A stretch of DNA of 32,101 nucleotides from a virus. Positions 13,923 to 22,483 of the stretch are shown here, piece after piece (position 1 is the stretch's first letter; each line of letters starts with the position of its first letter). The notes beneath the pieces are model-generated. The model was not told the DNA's origin. It searched no databases and saw only the letters and a list, made by a program, of their open reading frames with translations. The stretch lies in the IMG/VR virus record IMGVR_UViG_3300007521_000180, positions 1-32,101 of that record, one strand, 5' to 3'. The position numbers were made by a program, and so were the translations under genes.

Positions 13923-14149
13923 CCATCCCAACGAACCCCGTGCTCTGCTGGGCGTGCAGTCGCTACGACCGGTCTTCGTCTGACCTCATCCAGACATGTG
14001 AAGCGTTCCCCGATGGGATCCCCGTCGCGATCAACCCCTTGGGTGCTGATCATCGTCAGCCCGTAAAGGGAGATCACGGGCTGCAATTCGTTCTTCAAGA
14101 TGGGTACAGCGAGTTGTTGTCTGACTACGAGGATGCGCAAGGCGGATAG
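13919..14149 (+). CDS. Small phage protein with CxxC, adjacent to TerL
   Basis: 76 aa, GTG 13919 in a GTGA overlap. CWAC near the start, a third Cys in [12 protein letters not shown], and [15 protein letters not shown] near the end. The pattern 'C.AFP.GIP..I...DHR.P..GD.G..F' is one I associate with small conserved proteins in phage structural regions. The exact role is unknown. It ends directly before the terminase ATG. Confidence 0.6.
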   Translation: MTIPTNPVLCWACSRYDRSSSDLIQTCEAFPDGIPVAINPLGADHRQPVKGDHGLQFVLQDGYSELLSDYEDAQGG

Positions 14150-15454
14150 ATGGCTGCGCTCGACAACTGGCGCGAGTGGGATCCCGACAACAAGGCCGAG
14201 CTGCTCCGCCGTCTTCGACACGACTGGAAGTTGTGGGCGCGTGACGATCAGCTCCCGCCAACTAACGACGAGTGGCTCGTCTGGATGCTCATGGCCGGGC
14301 GTGGATCGGGCAAGACGCGCGCGGGAGCTGAGTACGCACGCGAGAAAGCGGAGTCGCACCCGAAGTGGCGCGTTGGTGTCATCGCACCAACGCATGGCGA
14401 CTGCCGTGATATCTGCTTCGAGGGCGAGTCCGGGCTCATGGAGATCATCCCACCCGGCAACATCGAGCACTACAACCGATCGAATCTGGAGCTGATCCTG
14501 CGCAACGGCAGCCGGTTCAAGGGCTACTCCGCTGAGAAGCCTGACCGCCTCCGTGGTCCTCAGCACCATCTGCTGTGGTGCGAGGAAATCGCAAGTTGGC
14601 AATTCCCCGAGACGTACGACCAGGCGCAGTTCGGTCTGCGCTTGGGCGAGCGCCCGCGCACGATCATCACCACTACGCCGCGACCGACGCAGTTCATCAA
14701 AGACTTTGTCGAACGCTCCGAAGAGGAACCGAACTATGTCGTCATCTCGCGAGCGTCGACGTTCGACAACGCTGAGAACCTCCCGCAATCTCAACTTGAC
14801 GAGCTGCGTCGTCGATACGCCGACACCTATCTTGGTCAACAAGAGCTGTATGGCGCACTCATCGACGACATTGAAGGCGCACTTTGGAAGCGAGCGGTGC
14901 TCGACGAGACGCGCATCACGCTCGCGCAACAGCCGCAGATGTCGCGTGTGGTGATCGGTGTCGACCCCGCAGTCACGTCGAACGAGAAGTCAGACGAGAC
15001 CGGCATCATCGTGTTGGGCAAGGGGGTTGATGGTCAGGGCTACGTGCTTGGCGACTACTCACTCCGAGGCACACCCGACCAGTGGGCGCGCAAGGTTGTC
15101 GAGGCGTATCACGCGCATCGTTGCGACCGCGTCGTCGCCGAGGTCAACAACGGTGGCGAGATGGTGAAATACACGCTGCGAACGATCGAGTCGTCACTGC
15201 CGGTCAAGACCGTCACGGCCACCCGTGGCAAGGCCGTGCGTGCCGAACCGATCAGTGCGATGTACGAGCAGCGCAAGGTGCATCATGTCGGAATCTTCGG
15301 GGCGCTTGAAGATCAGATGTGTAGTTGGATTCCTGGTGAGACAGTCGGGCGCCGTGTCAAGAGTCCTGACCGCGTTGACGCTCTCGTCTGGGCTGGTCAC
15401 GAACTTCTTCTCAAGTCTGGCGTGCCCAGCATGGCGGTCGCCCGACCCCGATGA
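14150..15454 (+). CDS. terL: Terminase large subunit
   Basis: 434 aa. The ATPase domain has the Walker A motif G50-R-G-S-G-K55-T and the Walker B/carboxylate region LLWCEEIASW. The TTTPRPT coupling motif follows. The C-terminal nuclease has the RNase H-like acids VIGVDPAV (D272), VVAEVNNGG and SPDRVDALVW. It translocates DNA into the prohead and cuts the concatemer, working with a small subunit not clearly identified here. ATG 14150 follows the previous stop without a gap. The full set of motifs and the length indicate an intact protein without intein or intron. Confidence 0.95.
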   Translation: MAALDNWREWDPDNKAELLRRLRHDWKLWARDDQLPPTNDEWLVWMLMAGRGSGKTRAGAEYAREKAESHPKWRVGVIAPTHGDCRDICFEGESGLMEIIPPGNIEHYNRSNLELILRNGSRFKGYSAEKPDRLRGPQHHLLWCEEIASWQFPETYDQAQFGLRLGERPRTIITTTPRPTQFIKDFVERSEEEPNYVVISRASTFDNAENLPQSQLDELRRRYADTYLGQQELYGALIDDIEGALWKRAVLDETRITLAQQPQMSRVVIGVDPAVTSNEKSDETGIIVLGKGVDGQGYVLGDYSLRGTPDQWARKVVEAYHAHRCDRVVAEVNNGGEMVKYTLRTIESSLPVKTVTATRGKAVRAEPISAMYEQRKVHHVGIFGALEDQMCSWIPGETVGRRVKSPDRVDALVWAGHELLLKSGVPSMAVARPR

Positions 15455-15460
15455 TATCGT
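15452..15460 (+). promoter_or_regulatory. Extended -10 promoter TGATATCGT
   Basis: TGATATCGT overlaps the terL stop codon and ends 9 nt before the GTG at 15470. It is the same element as at 293, 1298, 5235 and 26405. Confidence 0.5.
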
Positions 15461-15469
15461 CGCCGCTTC

Positions 15470-15676
15470 GTGGATAGCGAGATCAGCTTCAAGATCAAGG
15501 GGCACGCCGGTGCCGGTTGGTGGTGCGAAGAAACCACTGACAAGGAGCGAGTTCTCCGGGTGATGTCCACGCGCCTGAAAGACCGCACTGGGGCCGGTGA
15601 AGTCCTGATCGACGTGCAATGCTCGGAACTTCCTAGCCCGGAAGGTGATCGTGGCAACGACGCTCAACAAGCGTGA
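15470..15676 (+). CDS. Hypothetical 68-aa protein
   Basis: GTG 15470, near-leaderless behind TGATATCGT. It starts VDSEISFKIKG, followed by WWCEETTDKERVLRVMSTRL and a polar tail. No family is recognised. It overlaps the next small gene by 26 nt. Confidence 0.5.
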   Translation: MDSEISFKIKGHAGAGWWCEETTDKERVLRVMSTRLKDRTGAGEVLIDVQCSELPSPEGDRGNDAQQA

Positions 15677-15839
15677 GACGATCCTCCACACAGCACAACG
15701 CTCGAAGTCGGGCGTGGCGTTGGAGGACATGGTCGATCGATGCGATGCGTCGTTGACCTACGTGCGCGCGGTGTTGCGTGACGCTGGTTACACGCCGACC
15801 GGGAAGCTGCGTTCCGGCAAGATCGTTTGGTCTCGCTGA
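15651..15839 (+). CDS. Small winged-helix/HTH-like protein
   Basis: 62 aa from GTG 15651, with GGAAGG 5 nt upstream; a GTG at 15645 is the alternative. ETILHTAQRSKSGVALEDMVDRCDASLTYVRAVLRDAGYTPTGK has the helix-turn-helix spacing of a small winged-helix domain (helix, turn, recognition helix TYVRAVLRD). It could be a transcriptional regulator. No dimerisation or ligand domain. Confidence 0.5.
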   Translation: MATTLNKRETILHTAQRSKSGVALEDMVDRCDASLTYVRAVLRDAGYTPTGKLRSGKIVWSR

Positions 15840-15926
15840 CGTAACGAACCGTCGACGTACGCCGACGGCTGTCATCGGAGCGTGTGATCACGCCACGTTC
15901 CGGATCCCCCCATCAGGAGAAACTGT

Positions 15927-16532
15927 GTGCCGTTTGCTACCCAGAAGAGTTTCGTTGCCACCTTCATCATCTGCGTAGCGGCGCTCATCGCGATCGCTGC
16001 GATGAGCACTACCGCTTCAACAAGAGAGCCTGTTCGAGCACAGCTCCAGGTTCGCAGTACCCAACCCTGCTCGATCGGTTGTGAGTGGGGGCCAACAGTT
16101 GCAGCGTCGTTGCAGCAGAAGCAAGACGTTCGCGATGCTGTGTTCGCCGCCATCGTTGAACAACAACGACTCGCTGCTGAACAGGCTGCGGCGGAAGAAG
16201 AAGCTGCGGCAGAAGCTGCGAAGCGAGCATCCCGCTCGTCGTCCACACGATCCACAACGTCATCCACAATGTCATCCACAATGTCATCCACAGAAGGTGG
16301 AACGGCGTGCGCGATTCCCGCGTACATCTGTGACCGCGAGTCGGGTGGTGATCTGACCGTCTACAACCACCAGGGCTCAGGGGCGTCGGGGAAGTACCAG
16401 TTCATGCCAAGAACCTGGAACGGCTACGGCGGCTACGCGAACGCTGCGGATGCTCCCGAGGCAGTGCAGGATGCGAAGGCAACGGAGCTATGGGCCGGTG
16501 GAGCAGGTTGCGGCCACTGGTCCGCCTGTTGA
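15927..16532 (+). CDS. Membrane-anchored Rpf/transglycosylase-like murein hydrolase
   Basis: 201 aa from GTG 15927 with AGGAGAAA upstream. Residues 8-27 are a signal anchor (FVATFIICVAALIAIAAM). Residues 60-105 are an Ala/Glu/Gln-rich coiled coil. A Ser/Thr/Met tract coded by three 12-nt repeats follows. The C-terminal domain (130-201) has CDRESGGDLTVYN, GKYQFMPRTWNGYGGY and the AVQDAKATELW end of resuscitation-promoting-factor or transglycosylase-like domains, with E138 as the probable catalytic acid. It cleaves the glycan strand of peptidoglycan. Beside the M15 lysin it is a second wall enzyme. An export signal and position among structural genes suggest wall remodelling or DNA entry rather than final lysis. 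Confidence 0.75.
   Translation: MPFATQKSFVATFIICVAALIAIAAMSTTASTREPVRAQLQVRSTQPCSIGCEWGPTVAASLQQKQDVRDAVFAAIVEQQRLAAEQAAAEEEAAAEAAKRASRSSSTRSTTSSTMSSTMSSTEGGTACAIPAYICDRESGGDLTVYNHQGSGASGKYQFMPRTWNGYGGYANAADAPEAVQDAKATELWAGGAGCGHWSAC
16251..16286 (+). repeat. Three tandem 12-nt repeats
   Basis: Units TCCACAACGTCA, TCCACAATGTCA, TCCACAATGTCA, then a partial fourth, coding for the Ser/Thr/Met linker of the Rpf-like hydrolase. Likely length-variable by slippage. Confidence 0.8.
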
Positions 16533-16543
16533 TCGCGAAACAG

Positions 16544-16561
16544 GCGCGCGGAGCCGCGCGC
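16544..16561. terminator. GC-rich hairpin after the murein hydrolase
   Basis: GCGCGCG, loop GAGC, CGCGCGC: a perfect 7-bp stem 12 nt after the hydrolase stop, without a T-run. It probably ends or attenuates the upstream transcript before the nrdJ promoter. Confidence 0.5.
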
Positions 16562-16578
16562 GCGTGAACCCTCAGGTC

Positions 16579-16584
16579 TAGGAT
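16579..16584 (+). promoter_or_regulatory. -10-like TAGGAT upstream of nrdJ
   Basis: TAGGAT about 36 nt before the nrdJ ATG, between the 16544-16561 hairpin and a GAAGGGG ribosome-binding site at 16608-16614. The element fits actinobacterial -10 boxes. No clear -35 box. Confidence 0.35.
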
Positions 16585-16620
16585 CGGCGACACTCCGGTC
16601 ACAGTCTTGAAGGGGCTCAG

Positions 16621-19266
16621 ATGGCAGATACACACGTTTCCTCCCCGCTCCGCCGACACTTCTCGGTGAGCGGGGAGGATCCGTACGCGCAGGTTGAGTG
16701 GGAGATCAGCACTGCGCAGGTCGGCACGTTCGTGCAGGAGAACGTGTGCTTTCCGAAGACGTGGTCAGCCGATGCTCGCAACATCGTTGCTCAGAAATAC
16801 TTCCGGGGAACGCTCGGCACACTGGAGCGTGAGACGTCACTCCAGCAGGTGATCGAGCGCGTCGTCACGACGATCGTGAAGTGGTCGTTGGCGGACCGCG
16901 GCTCCCTCTCCGACCCTCAGATCGAAGATGTGCTCGCTGACGAACTGCGCACGCTCATGCTCGATCAGCGCATGGCGTTCAACTCGCCGGTGTGGTTCAA
17001 CCTCGGTGTTCCCGGTGAGGTGCAACAGGGCAGTGCGTGCTTTATCCTCTCCGTTGACGACGACATGGACTCGATCCTGAACTGGATCCACGAAGAGGGC
17101 CGGATCTTCAAGCACGGATCCGGTGCTGGTGTGAACCTCTCCAAGATTCGTGCGAGCAGTGAACACCTCAAGGGCGGAGGCACCGCGAGCGGGCCGGTGA
17201 GCTTCATGCGGGGCGCTGACGCGTCGGCCGGGACGATCAAGTCAGGCGGCAAGACGCGCCGCGCCGCGAAGATGGTCCTGCTCGACGTCGATCACCCCGA
17301 CGTCGAAGAGTTCATCTGGTGCAAGGCGAAGGAAGAGCGCAAGATCCGTGCGCTCGAATCGGCGGGCTTCGACATGGGGCTCAACGGCGAAGATGCTCAC
17401 TCGGTGCAGTACCAGAACGCCAACAACAGCGTGCGCCTCAGCGACTCATTCATGGAGGCAGCAACGGCCGCTGGAGATGCCCCGTGGACGCTCACACCCA
17501 GGGTCAACGGTGACAACACCCAGGTCTCAGCGCACGACCTGCTCCACCAGATCGCTCAGGCAGCCTGGGAATGTGCTGATCCCGGCGTGCAGTTCTCGGG
17601 CACGATCAACGGATGGCACACGCTCAGCGCCCACAGCCCGATCAACGGCTCGAACCCGTGCAGCGAGTACCTCTCGATCGACAACTCGGCGTGCAACCTC
17701 GCCTCGATCAACCTGCTCAAGTTCCTGCACACCGACTCCACCTTCGACATCGAAGGTTTCCGCCAGGCTGTGCGGATCACCATCACCGCGATGGATGCGA
17801 TCGCCGGGAATGCCGACTACCCGACCGAAGCAATCGGCGAGAACACCCGCAAGTTCCGCCAGCTCGGTCTCGGCTACACCAACCTCGGTGCGCTGCTCAT
17901 GGCCGTCGGCGTGGCGTACGACTCCGACGACGGGCGCGCCATCGCCGGTGCGATCACCTCGTTGATGTGTGGACAGGCGTATCTCCAGTCGAGCGTGCTC
18001 GCAGAACGCACCGAACCGTTCTCGGAGTGGGACAAACACAAGTCAGCGACAATGGGCGTGCTACACCGACACACCGACGCAGCGAAGCTCGAACACCAGA
18101 CGCAACGTGCGCGTAACGGAGCTGCTCATCCGCTCATCGCTCCGGTGTTCCGCGCAGCAGTCGACGACTGGGAGTCAGTCGTCATCGAAGCTGATCGCGT
18201 GGGCGTGCGCAACGCTCAAGCGTGCGTGCTTGCTCCCACGGGGACGATCTCCTTCTTCATGGACGCAGACACGACTGGCATCGAACCCGAGTTCGCGTTG
18301 GTGAAGACGAAGACGCTGGTCGGTGGCGGCACGATCGAGACAGTCAACCGAGGCATGGTGCAAGCGCTCACGAATCTTGGCTACAACCACATCGAACGAG
18401 ACACCATCTACGAGTACCTCTCGACCCGTGGCGAGTTGGGCGGGCTGATCCGAGACGAGCATCGCGAGATCTTCGCCACGTCTGTCGGAGCGGACGCCAT
18501 CCACTACAGCGCTCACGTCAAGATGCTCGCCGCCGTGCAACCGTTCCTCTCTGGGGCAGCGAGCAAGACCGTGAACCTCCCCGAAGACGCCACGGTTGCG
18601 GACTTCATCGACGTAATCACCACGGCGTGGGAGACCGGCGTCAAGTGCTTGGCGCTCTACCGAGACAACTCGAAGGCGACCCAGCCTCTCAACATCGGCA
18701 TCGAGAAGACAACCGCGGTGCTGGCCGAGCCCGCACGCAAGAAGCTCGAAACTCAGCGTCGGGCGCGCACGTACAGCTTCCATGTTGGCGAGTGCAAGGG
18801 CTACATCACGGCGGGAGAGTACGACGACGGCAAGCTCGGTGAGCTGTTCATCAAGGTGGCGAAGAACGGATCGACGCTCGCCGGGATCATGGACAGCTTT
18901 GCTATCAGCGTCAGCCTCGGACTCCAGTACGGAGTTCCGCTCGCTGCGTACGTCGACAAGTTCATGCACACTCGCTTCGAGCCGATGGGCATGACCAACG
19001 ACTCCGACGTGCGCATCTCCAGCTCGATCGTCGACTACGTCTTCCGGCGCCTTGCTCTCGACTACCTCAGCTCCGACGAGCGAGAGACGCTCGGCATCGT
19101 CTCGACCGGTGAACAGATTCAGCAGATGGTTGCTCAGGACATCGAGAGGCCCTCGGCGGCTCAATCACTCGGCGTTGTCTGCACCGAGTGCGGGTCTGGG
19201 ATCCTCCGCCGTGCAGGTTCGTGCCTCTCATGCGAAAGATGTGGCGCGAGTACCGGTTGCGGGTGA
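16621..19266 (+). CDS. nrdJ: Adenosylcobalamin-dependent (class II) ribonucleotide reductase
   Basis: 881 aa, full length and without an intein. Substrate-site residues are GSACFIL (C140), N345-P-C-S-E-Y (C347 thiyl radical, E349), P539-TGTISF (phosphate binding) and VKCLALYRDNSK (C676). The C-terminus carries the TSCPECG-like segment CTECGSGILRRAGSCLSCERCGASTGCG, a zinc-binding and thiol-transfer tail. It converts ribonucleotides to deoxyribonucleotides with vitamin B12 as radical source, feeding phage DNA synthesis, and works with or without oxygen. The phage depends on host B12, which fits actinobacterial hosts. Start ATG 16621 with GAAGGGG upstream. Confidence 0.95.
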   Translation: MADTHVSSPLRRHFSVSGEDPYAQVEWEISTAQVGTFVQENVCFPKTWSADARNIVAQKYFRGTLGTLERETSLQQVIERVVTTIVKWSLADRGSLSDPQIEDVLADELRTLMLDQRMAFNSPVWFNLGVPGEVQQGSACFILSVDDDMDSILNWIHEEGRIFKHGSGAGVNLSKIRASSEHLKGGGTASGPVSFMRGADASAGTIKSGGKTRRAAKMVLLDVDHPDVEEFIWCKAKEERKIRALESAGFDMGLNGEDAHSVQYQNANNSVRLSDSFMEAATAAGDAPWTLTPRVNGDNTQVSAHDLLHQIAQAAWECADPGVQFSGTINGWHTLSAHSPINGSNPCSEYLSIDNSACNLASINLLKFLHTDSTFDIEGFRQAVRITITAMDAIAGNADYPTEAIGENTRKFRQLGLGYTNLGALLMAVGVAYDSDDGRAIAGAITSLMCGQAYLQSSVLAERTEPFSEWDKHKSATMGVLHRHTDAAKLEHQTQRARNGAAHPLIAPVFRAAVDDWESVVIEADRVGVRNAQACVLAPTGTISFFMDADTTGIEPEFALVKTKTLVGGGTIETVNRGMVQALTNLGYNHIERDTIYEYLSTRGELGGLIRDEHREIFATSVGADAIHYSAHVKMLAAVQPFLSGAASKTVNLPEDATVADFIDVITTAWETGVKCLALYRDNSKATQPLNIGIEKTTAVLAEPARKKLETQRRARTYSFHVGECKGYITAGEYDDGKLGELFIKVAKNGSTLAGIMDSFAISVSLGLQYGVPLAAYVDKFMHTRFEPMGMTNDSDVRISSSIVDYVFRRLALDYLSSDERETLGIVSTGEQIQQMVAQDIERPSAAQSLGVVCTECGSGILRRAGSCLSCERCGASTGCG

Positions 19267-19274
19267 TCGTCCAC

Positions 19275-19283
19275 TGATACCCT
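19275..19283 (+). promoter_or_regulatory. Promoter-like TGATACCCT before whiB
   Basis: TGATACCCT is one change from the TGATATCCT element. It is followed by a CCCTCC/GGAGGG hairpin (19280-19298) and two purine-rich Shine-Dalgarno-like stretches before the whiB start. Confidence 0.3.
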
Positions 19284-19322
19284 CCCCGTTCAGGAGGGCG
19301 GAGGGGTACGGAGGACGTCCGG

Positions 19323-19673
19323 TTGGACGTGGTGATCAAGGGGGACCTGGAGCAGTCTGAGCTGTCCTGGTTCGAGCGAGGTGCGTGTCGTGGCCGCGGC
19401 CCTGATAGCTGGTACGTGGTCGATGAGAGCGACCCCGACGAGTCCCGAGAGACTCCTCAGCGGTACGAGCGCGCCGTTAGCATTTGCGACGTCTGCGTGG
19501 TGAAGACAGCGTGCCTCGACTACGCGTTGGAGCACCGGGAGTGCTGCGGCATGTGGGGCGGGAAGACCCGCTCGCAGCGGTTCTCGATCATTCGTCGACG
19601 GCGCAAGGCGGCGAAGAAGGCGGCGAAGATCGAGTTCGCCGAGACCGCTCCCGGCGTCTTCGAGATCCGATGA
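19323..19673 (+). CDS. WhiB-family Fe-S transcriptional regulator
   Basis: 116 aa. The four cluster cysteines have the WhiB spacing: C22, then C55-x2-C58-x5-C64. They are followed by the G76-M-W-G-G80 turn and a Lys/Arg-rich C-terminus (RRRRKAAKKAAKIE) for DNA contact. WhiB proteins are nearly confined to actinobacteria and their phages; they bind the host main sigma factor and alter promoter choice. An additional Cys pair, C74-C75, sits just before the turn. Start TTG 19323 was chosen for GGAGG at 8-nt spacing; GTG 19329 or 19332 would shorten it slightly. It ends in an ATGA overlap with the next gene. Confidence 0.85.
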   Translation: MDVVIKGDLEQSELSWFERGACRGRGPDSWYVVDESDPDESRETPQRYERAVSICDVCVVKTACLDYALEHRECCGMWGGKTRSQRFSIIRRRRKAAKKAAKIEFAETAPGVFEIR

Positions 19674-19954
19674 TCGACGGGATCACTTTCGTCGTGCTCG
19701 CTCTTGGAGCATTCCGCATCACGCGTCTCATCGTCGTAGACACGATCCTCGATGACGCTCGGGAGGCCACAGTCGGTCGGCTTGACCCCGATGGGAAGCT
19801 GGCCGAGCTGTTCGGATGCCCGTGGTGCATCGGATTCTGGATCTGCATCGTCATCGCGATCATCTGGATGTTGGCCCCAATAAACACCGAGCGAGTCATG
19901 TTGCCCTTCGCACTGTCGGCCATAGTGGGGCTCGTCGCGACCAACTTGGAGTAG
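19670..19954 (+). CDS. DUF1360-like membrane protein
   Basis: 94 aa, ATG 19670 (ATGA overlap with whiB). An N-terminal hydrophobic stretch ending in FRITRLIVVDTILDDARE, then ELFGCPWCIGFWICIVIAIIW and a third helix. The 'R(L/I)TRL...DTI...LR' and 'C.WC.GFW' pattern is that of DUF1360, a membrane family common in phages and sporulation loci. Three transmembrane helices. The role is unproven; a holin or accessory function is conceivable. Confidence 0.7.
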   Translation: MIDGITFVVLALGAFRITRLIVVDTILDDAREATVGRLDPDGKLAELFGCPWCIGFWICIVIAIIWMLAPINTERVMLPFALSAIVGLVATNLE

Positions 19955-19957
19955 CCC

Positions 19958-22483
19958 GTGGCGTTGAACCCGTTCCGGAGACGAGCTGATCCGTCTCCGC
20001 GCGTCATCCGAGCTGCCGCCCAGCAAGTCTCCATCGGGGACTTTCAACAGGCACAGCAGCTTGCACTGACGCGCCAAGCGTGGCAACCGCGAGCGTGGGG
20101 CTACTACCACAGTGTTGGCGAGATCCACTACGCCGCGCAGTTCGTCGGCAACGCACTCAGCCGCATCCGTCTCGTCGGAGCGGAGATGGAACCGCCGACC
20201 AACAAGGAAGACGCTCCCGAGCCCATCCCCACGAAGGACAAGAAAGTTCAAGAAGCCGTCGACGCATTGCAGTCTGAGCGCGGCGGTCAGTCGTCGTTCA
20301 TGCGCAACCTTGGGATCAACCTCTTCATCCCCGGCGAAGCGTGGTTGCTCGGTTACGAGAACGATGACGGCGACACTGTGTGGGAAGTGCTGTCGATCAA
20401 CGAGCTGATCATCCAGCCCGGCGACTCCAGCGCGTACCGCCGTCACACGCCCAACTCTCCACCGATGCCGCTCAACAAGGACGCGTTGCTGATCCGCGTG
20501 TGGCAGGAAGATCCGCAGTGGTCGTACCTCGCCGATTCAGCGATGCAGACGATCATGGACGAGTGCGAGAAGCTCATCGCACTCACGAAGGCTGACAAGG
20601 CGATCTCGCGCTCGCGATTCGCAGGTTCCGGCTTGCTGTTCATCCCGAACGAGCTGGTGCCTCCGGCTGAGCAGCCCGACGGATCCGGAACCGATGTCGA
20701 CGCCGCAGAGAACCCGCTCTTCAAGCAGCTCACCGAAGCGATGATCGAGCCGCTCAAGAACGAGGGCCACCCGTCGTCGGTCGTCCCCGTGGTGTTGTTC
20801 GGCCCGAGCGAGTACGGGGAGAAGATCAAATACTTCTCGTTCGAGCGCGAGGCCGACAAGGCGAGTGAGCAACGACGTGACGCAGCGATCACGCGCATCG
20901 CCACGGCGATCGACCTCCCGCCCGAGATTCTGCTCGGCAAGGGTGACGTCAACCACTGGACGGCGTGGCAGATTCACGAAGAGACGTTCCAGGCACACCT
21001 GGAGCCGCTCGTCCAGATGATCTGCTCGGCGCTCACGCAGGGCTACCTCCAACCCGCACTCAAGCGCGCGGGCGTGAAGGATCCCGAGAAGTACGTTGTC
21101 TGGTACGACGCTTCCAAGCTGATCGCCCGACCCGACCAATCCGAAACTTCGCAGCAGCTCCACGCCGTCGGAGCGCTCAAAGCGTCGTCGATGCGACGTG
21201 CGAACGGCTTCGACGAAGACGATGAACCCGACGACGAGGAGTACGCCAAGCGCGTTGGTCTGTTGCTCCAGGTTCCTGAACTGGCGCTCACCGGCAAGAT
21301 GCCTGATCCGCCTCCAGCTCCCGAACCCCCGCCTCAGTTCGGCGGCAAGCCACCCGAAGTCGATGAAGACGGCAATCCTCCCGATCCTGCTGATCAGGAG
21401 AAGCCCGCAGAGGGCAAGGCCAGTCCCGGCAACGTCACGAAGGGGACACCCGACTCGAAGACGCCGGGAGCTGATGCCCCTCCCAGCCCGAACGGCAGCG
21501 GCAAACAAGCCAAGAAGGGCACCACGGCAGCAGCCAGCCAGCGCGGGCACAAAGTCCCGATCGGCCAGCAGCTCGCTCAGCTCGACATCGACCTGATGAC
21601 GCGCTTGCGCACGCAGATGGACGCCGTGCTCACGGAAGCGCTCACGCGCGCTGGCAACCGTGTGCTGAATCGTGCGTCCAAGGACCAGCGGTACAGCGAC
21701 ATCGTCACTGGAGTCCCGAAGGAGAACGTCGCAGGACGACTTGGTCCGGCGATCGTCGCGTCACTCAACCTCAACGACGATGATCTGCTCAAGGGCAGCT
21801 TCACAGCGTTCACGGCTCAGGCAGCGGAGACCTTCAAGGCAGCACAGCGGAGGCGTAACGAGCTGATCGCTCGCTACCTTCGAGAGAACGACGAGCGCGA
21901 CTACGCCGAAGCGGACCAGCTCGACGAGACCTACGCCGAGCGCGATCGCACTGCTCGGGACTTCGGGGTCGCTGCGCTTGGGGTCGCTTTGCTCACGCTC
22001 GCATCGAAGCGGCTCTACGACCCGCTTGCTGATGCCCCCACAACTCAGGGCGAGTTCGATGGTGTGACCGTCCCCGGCGACATGGTTCGTCGCATCATTG
22101 AGTCGGCCGGAGGAACGGGATCGGGACTCCACGTCTTGAGTGACCAGACACTCACCGAGACAGCAGGCGGCATCGGAACTGGCGCCGTAGCGCGCGACAT
22201 CCTCGCTGACAACGGAGTGCGGACGGCCAACTACCAATGGGTCTACGGACCGGCGATCCGCTCCACGTTCGAGAGCCATGCTGATCTCGACGGCGAAGAG
22301 TTCTCCGGGTGGGACGACGAAGCTCTCTCGGTGCAGCCGGGTGACGAGTGGCTCGGCGTTGAGTATTACCACCCCGGTGATCACAAGGGCTGTCTCTGTT
22401 CGGTCGCCCCCGTGTTCGACGGGATGCTTGCAGACTTCGACACCCAAGAAGCGATCACGGCCAGCCCCAATGGTCACCGCTAA
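19958..22483 (+). CDS. Portal protein fused to a MuF-like head morphogenesis domain
   Basis: 841 aa from GTG 19958. Residues 1-440 are portal-like: RQAWQPRAWGYYHSVGEIHYAAQFVGNAL, the wing and clip region, and IDLPPEILLGKGDVNHWTAWQIHEETFQAHLEPLVQMIC, the stem signature of actinophage portals. A Pro/Gly/Asp/Lys-rich linker (447-530) leads to a helical region and a C-terminal MuF-like domain (about 640-835) with TFESHADLDGEEF, QPGDEWLGVEYYHPGDHKGCLCSVAPVF. Portal and MuF are usually separate genes, so the fusion would place one minor head domain on each portal subunit, presumably facing the capsid interior. It overlaps the first delimiter-repeat gene by 14 nt. Confidence 0.85.
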   Translation: MALNPFRRRADPSPRVIRAAAQQVSIGDFQQAQQLALTRQAWQPRAWGYYHSVGEIHYAAQFVGNALSRIRLVGAEMEPPTNKEDAPEPIPTKDKKVQEAVDALQSERGGQSSFMRNLGINLFIPGEAWLLGYENDDGDTVWEVLSINELIIQPGDSSAYRRHTPNSPPMPLNKDALLIRVWQEDPQWSYLADSAMQTIMDECEKLIALTKADKAISRSRFAGSGLLFIPNELVPPAEQPDGSGTDVDAAENPLFKQLTEAMIEPLKNEGHPSSVVPVVLFGPSEYGEKIKYFSFEREADKASEQRRDAAITRIATAIDLPPEILLGKGDVNHWTAWQIHEETFQAHLEPLVQMICSALTQGYLQPALKRAGVKDPEKYVVWYDASKLIARPDQSETSQQLHAVGALKASSMRRANGFDEDDEPDDEEYAKRVGLLLQVPELALTGKMPDPPPAPEPPPQFGGKPPEVDEDGNPPDPADQEKPAEGKASPGNVTKGTPDSKTPGADAPPSPNGSGKQAKKGTTAAASQRGHKVPIGQQLAQLDIDLMTRLRTQMDAVLTEALTRAGNRVLNRASKDQRYSDIVTGVPKENVAGRLGPAIVASLNLNDDDLLKGSFTAFTAQAAETFKAAQRRRNELIARYLRENDERDYAEADQLDETYAERDRTARDFGVAALGVALLTLASKRLYDPLADAPTTQGEFDGVTVPGDMVRRIIESAGGTGSGLHVLSDQTLTETAGGIGTGAVARDILADNGVRTANYQWVYGPAIRSTFESHADLDGEEFSGWDDEALSVQPGDEWLGVEYYHPGDHKGCLCSVAPVFDGMLADFDTQEAITASPNGHR

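Noticed and set aside
13766-14929. 387-codon minus-strand open frame opposite terL
   Set aside because: Antisense shadow of TerL, whose motifs are complete on the plus strand.
18175-19164. 329-codon minus-strand open frame opposite nrdJ
   Set aside because: Antisense of a confidently identified gene, with no recognisable protein features.
16621-19266. Intein or intron in nrdJ or terL
   Set aside because: Both proteins are of normal length with conserved motifs in uninterrupted order.
22278-22469. Upstream extension of protein A to an ATG at 22278
   Set aside because: Would overlap the portal-MuF gene by 206 nt with Ser/Arg-rich sequence; ATG 22470 gives the delimiter directly and a short overlap.
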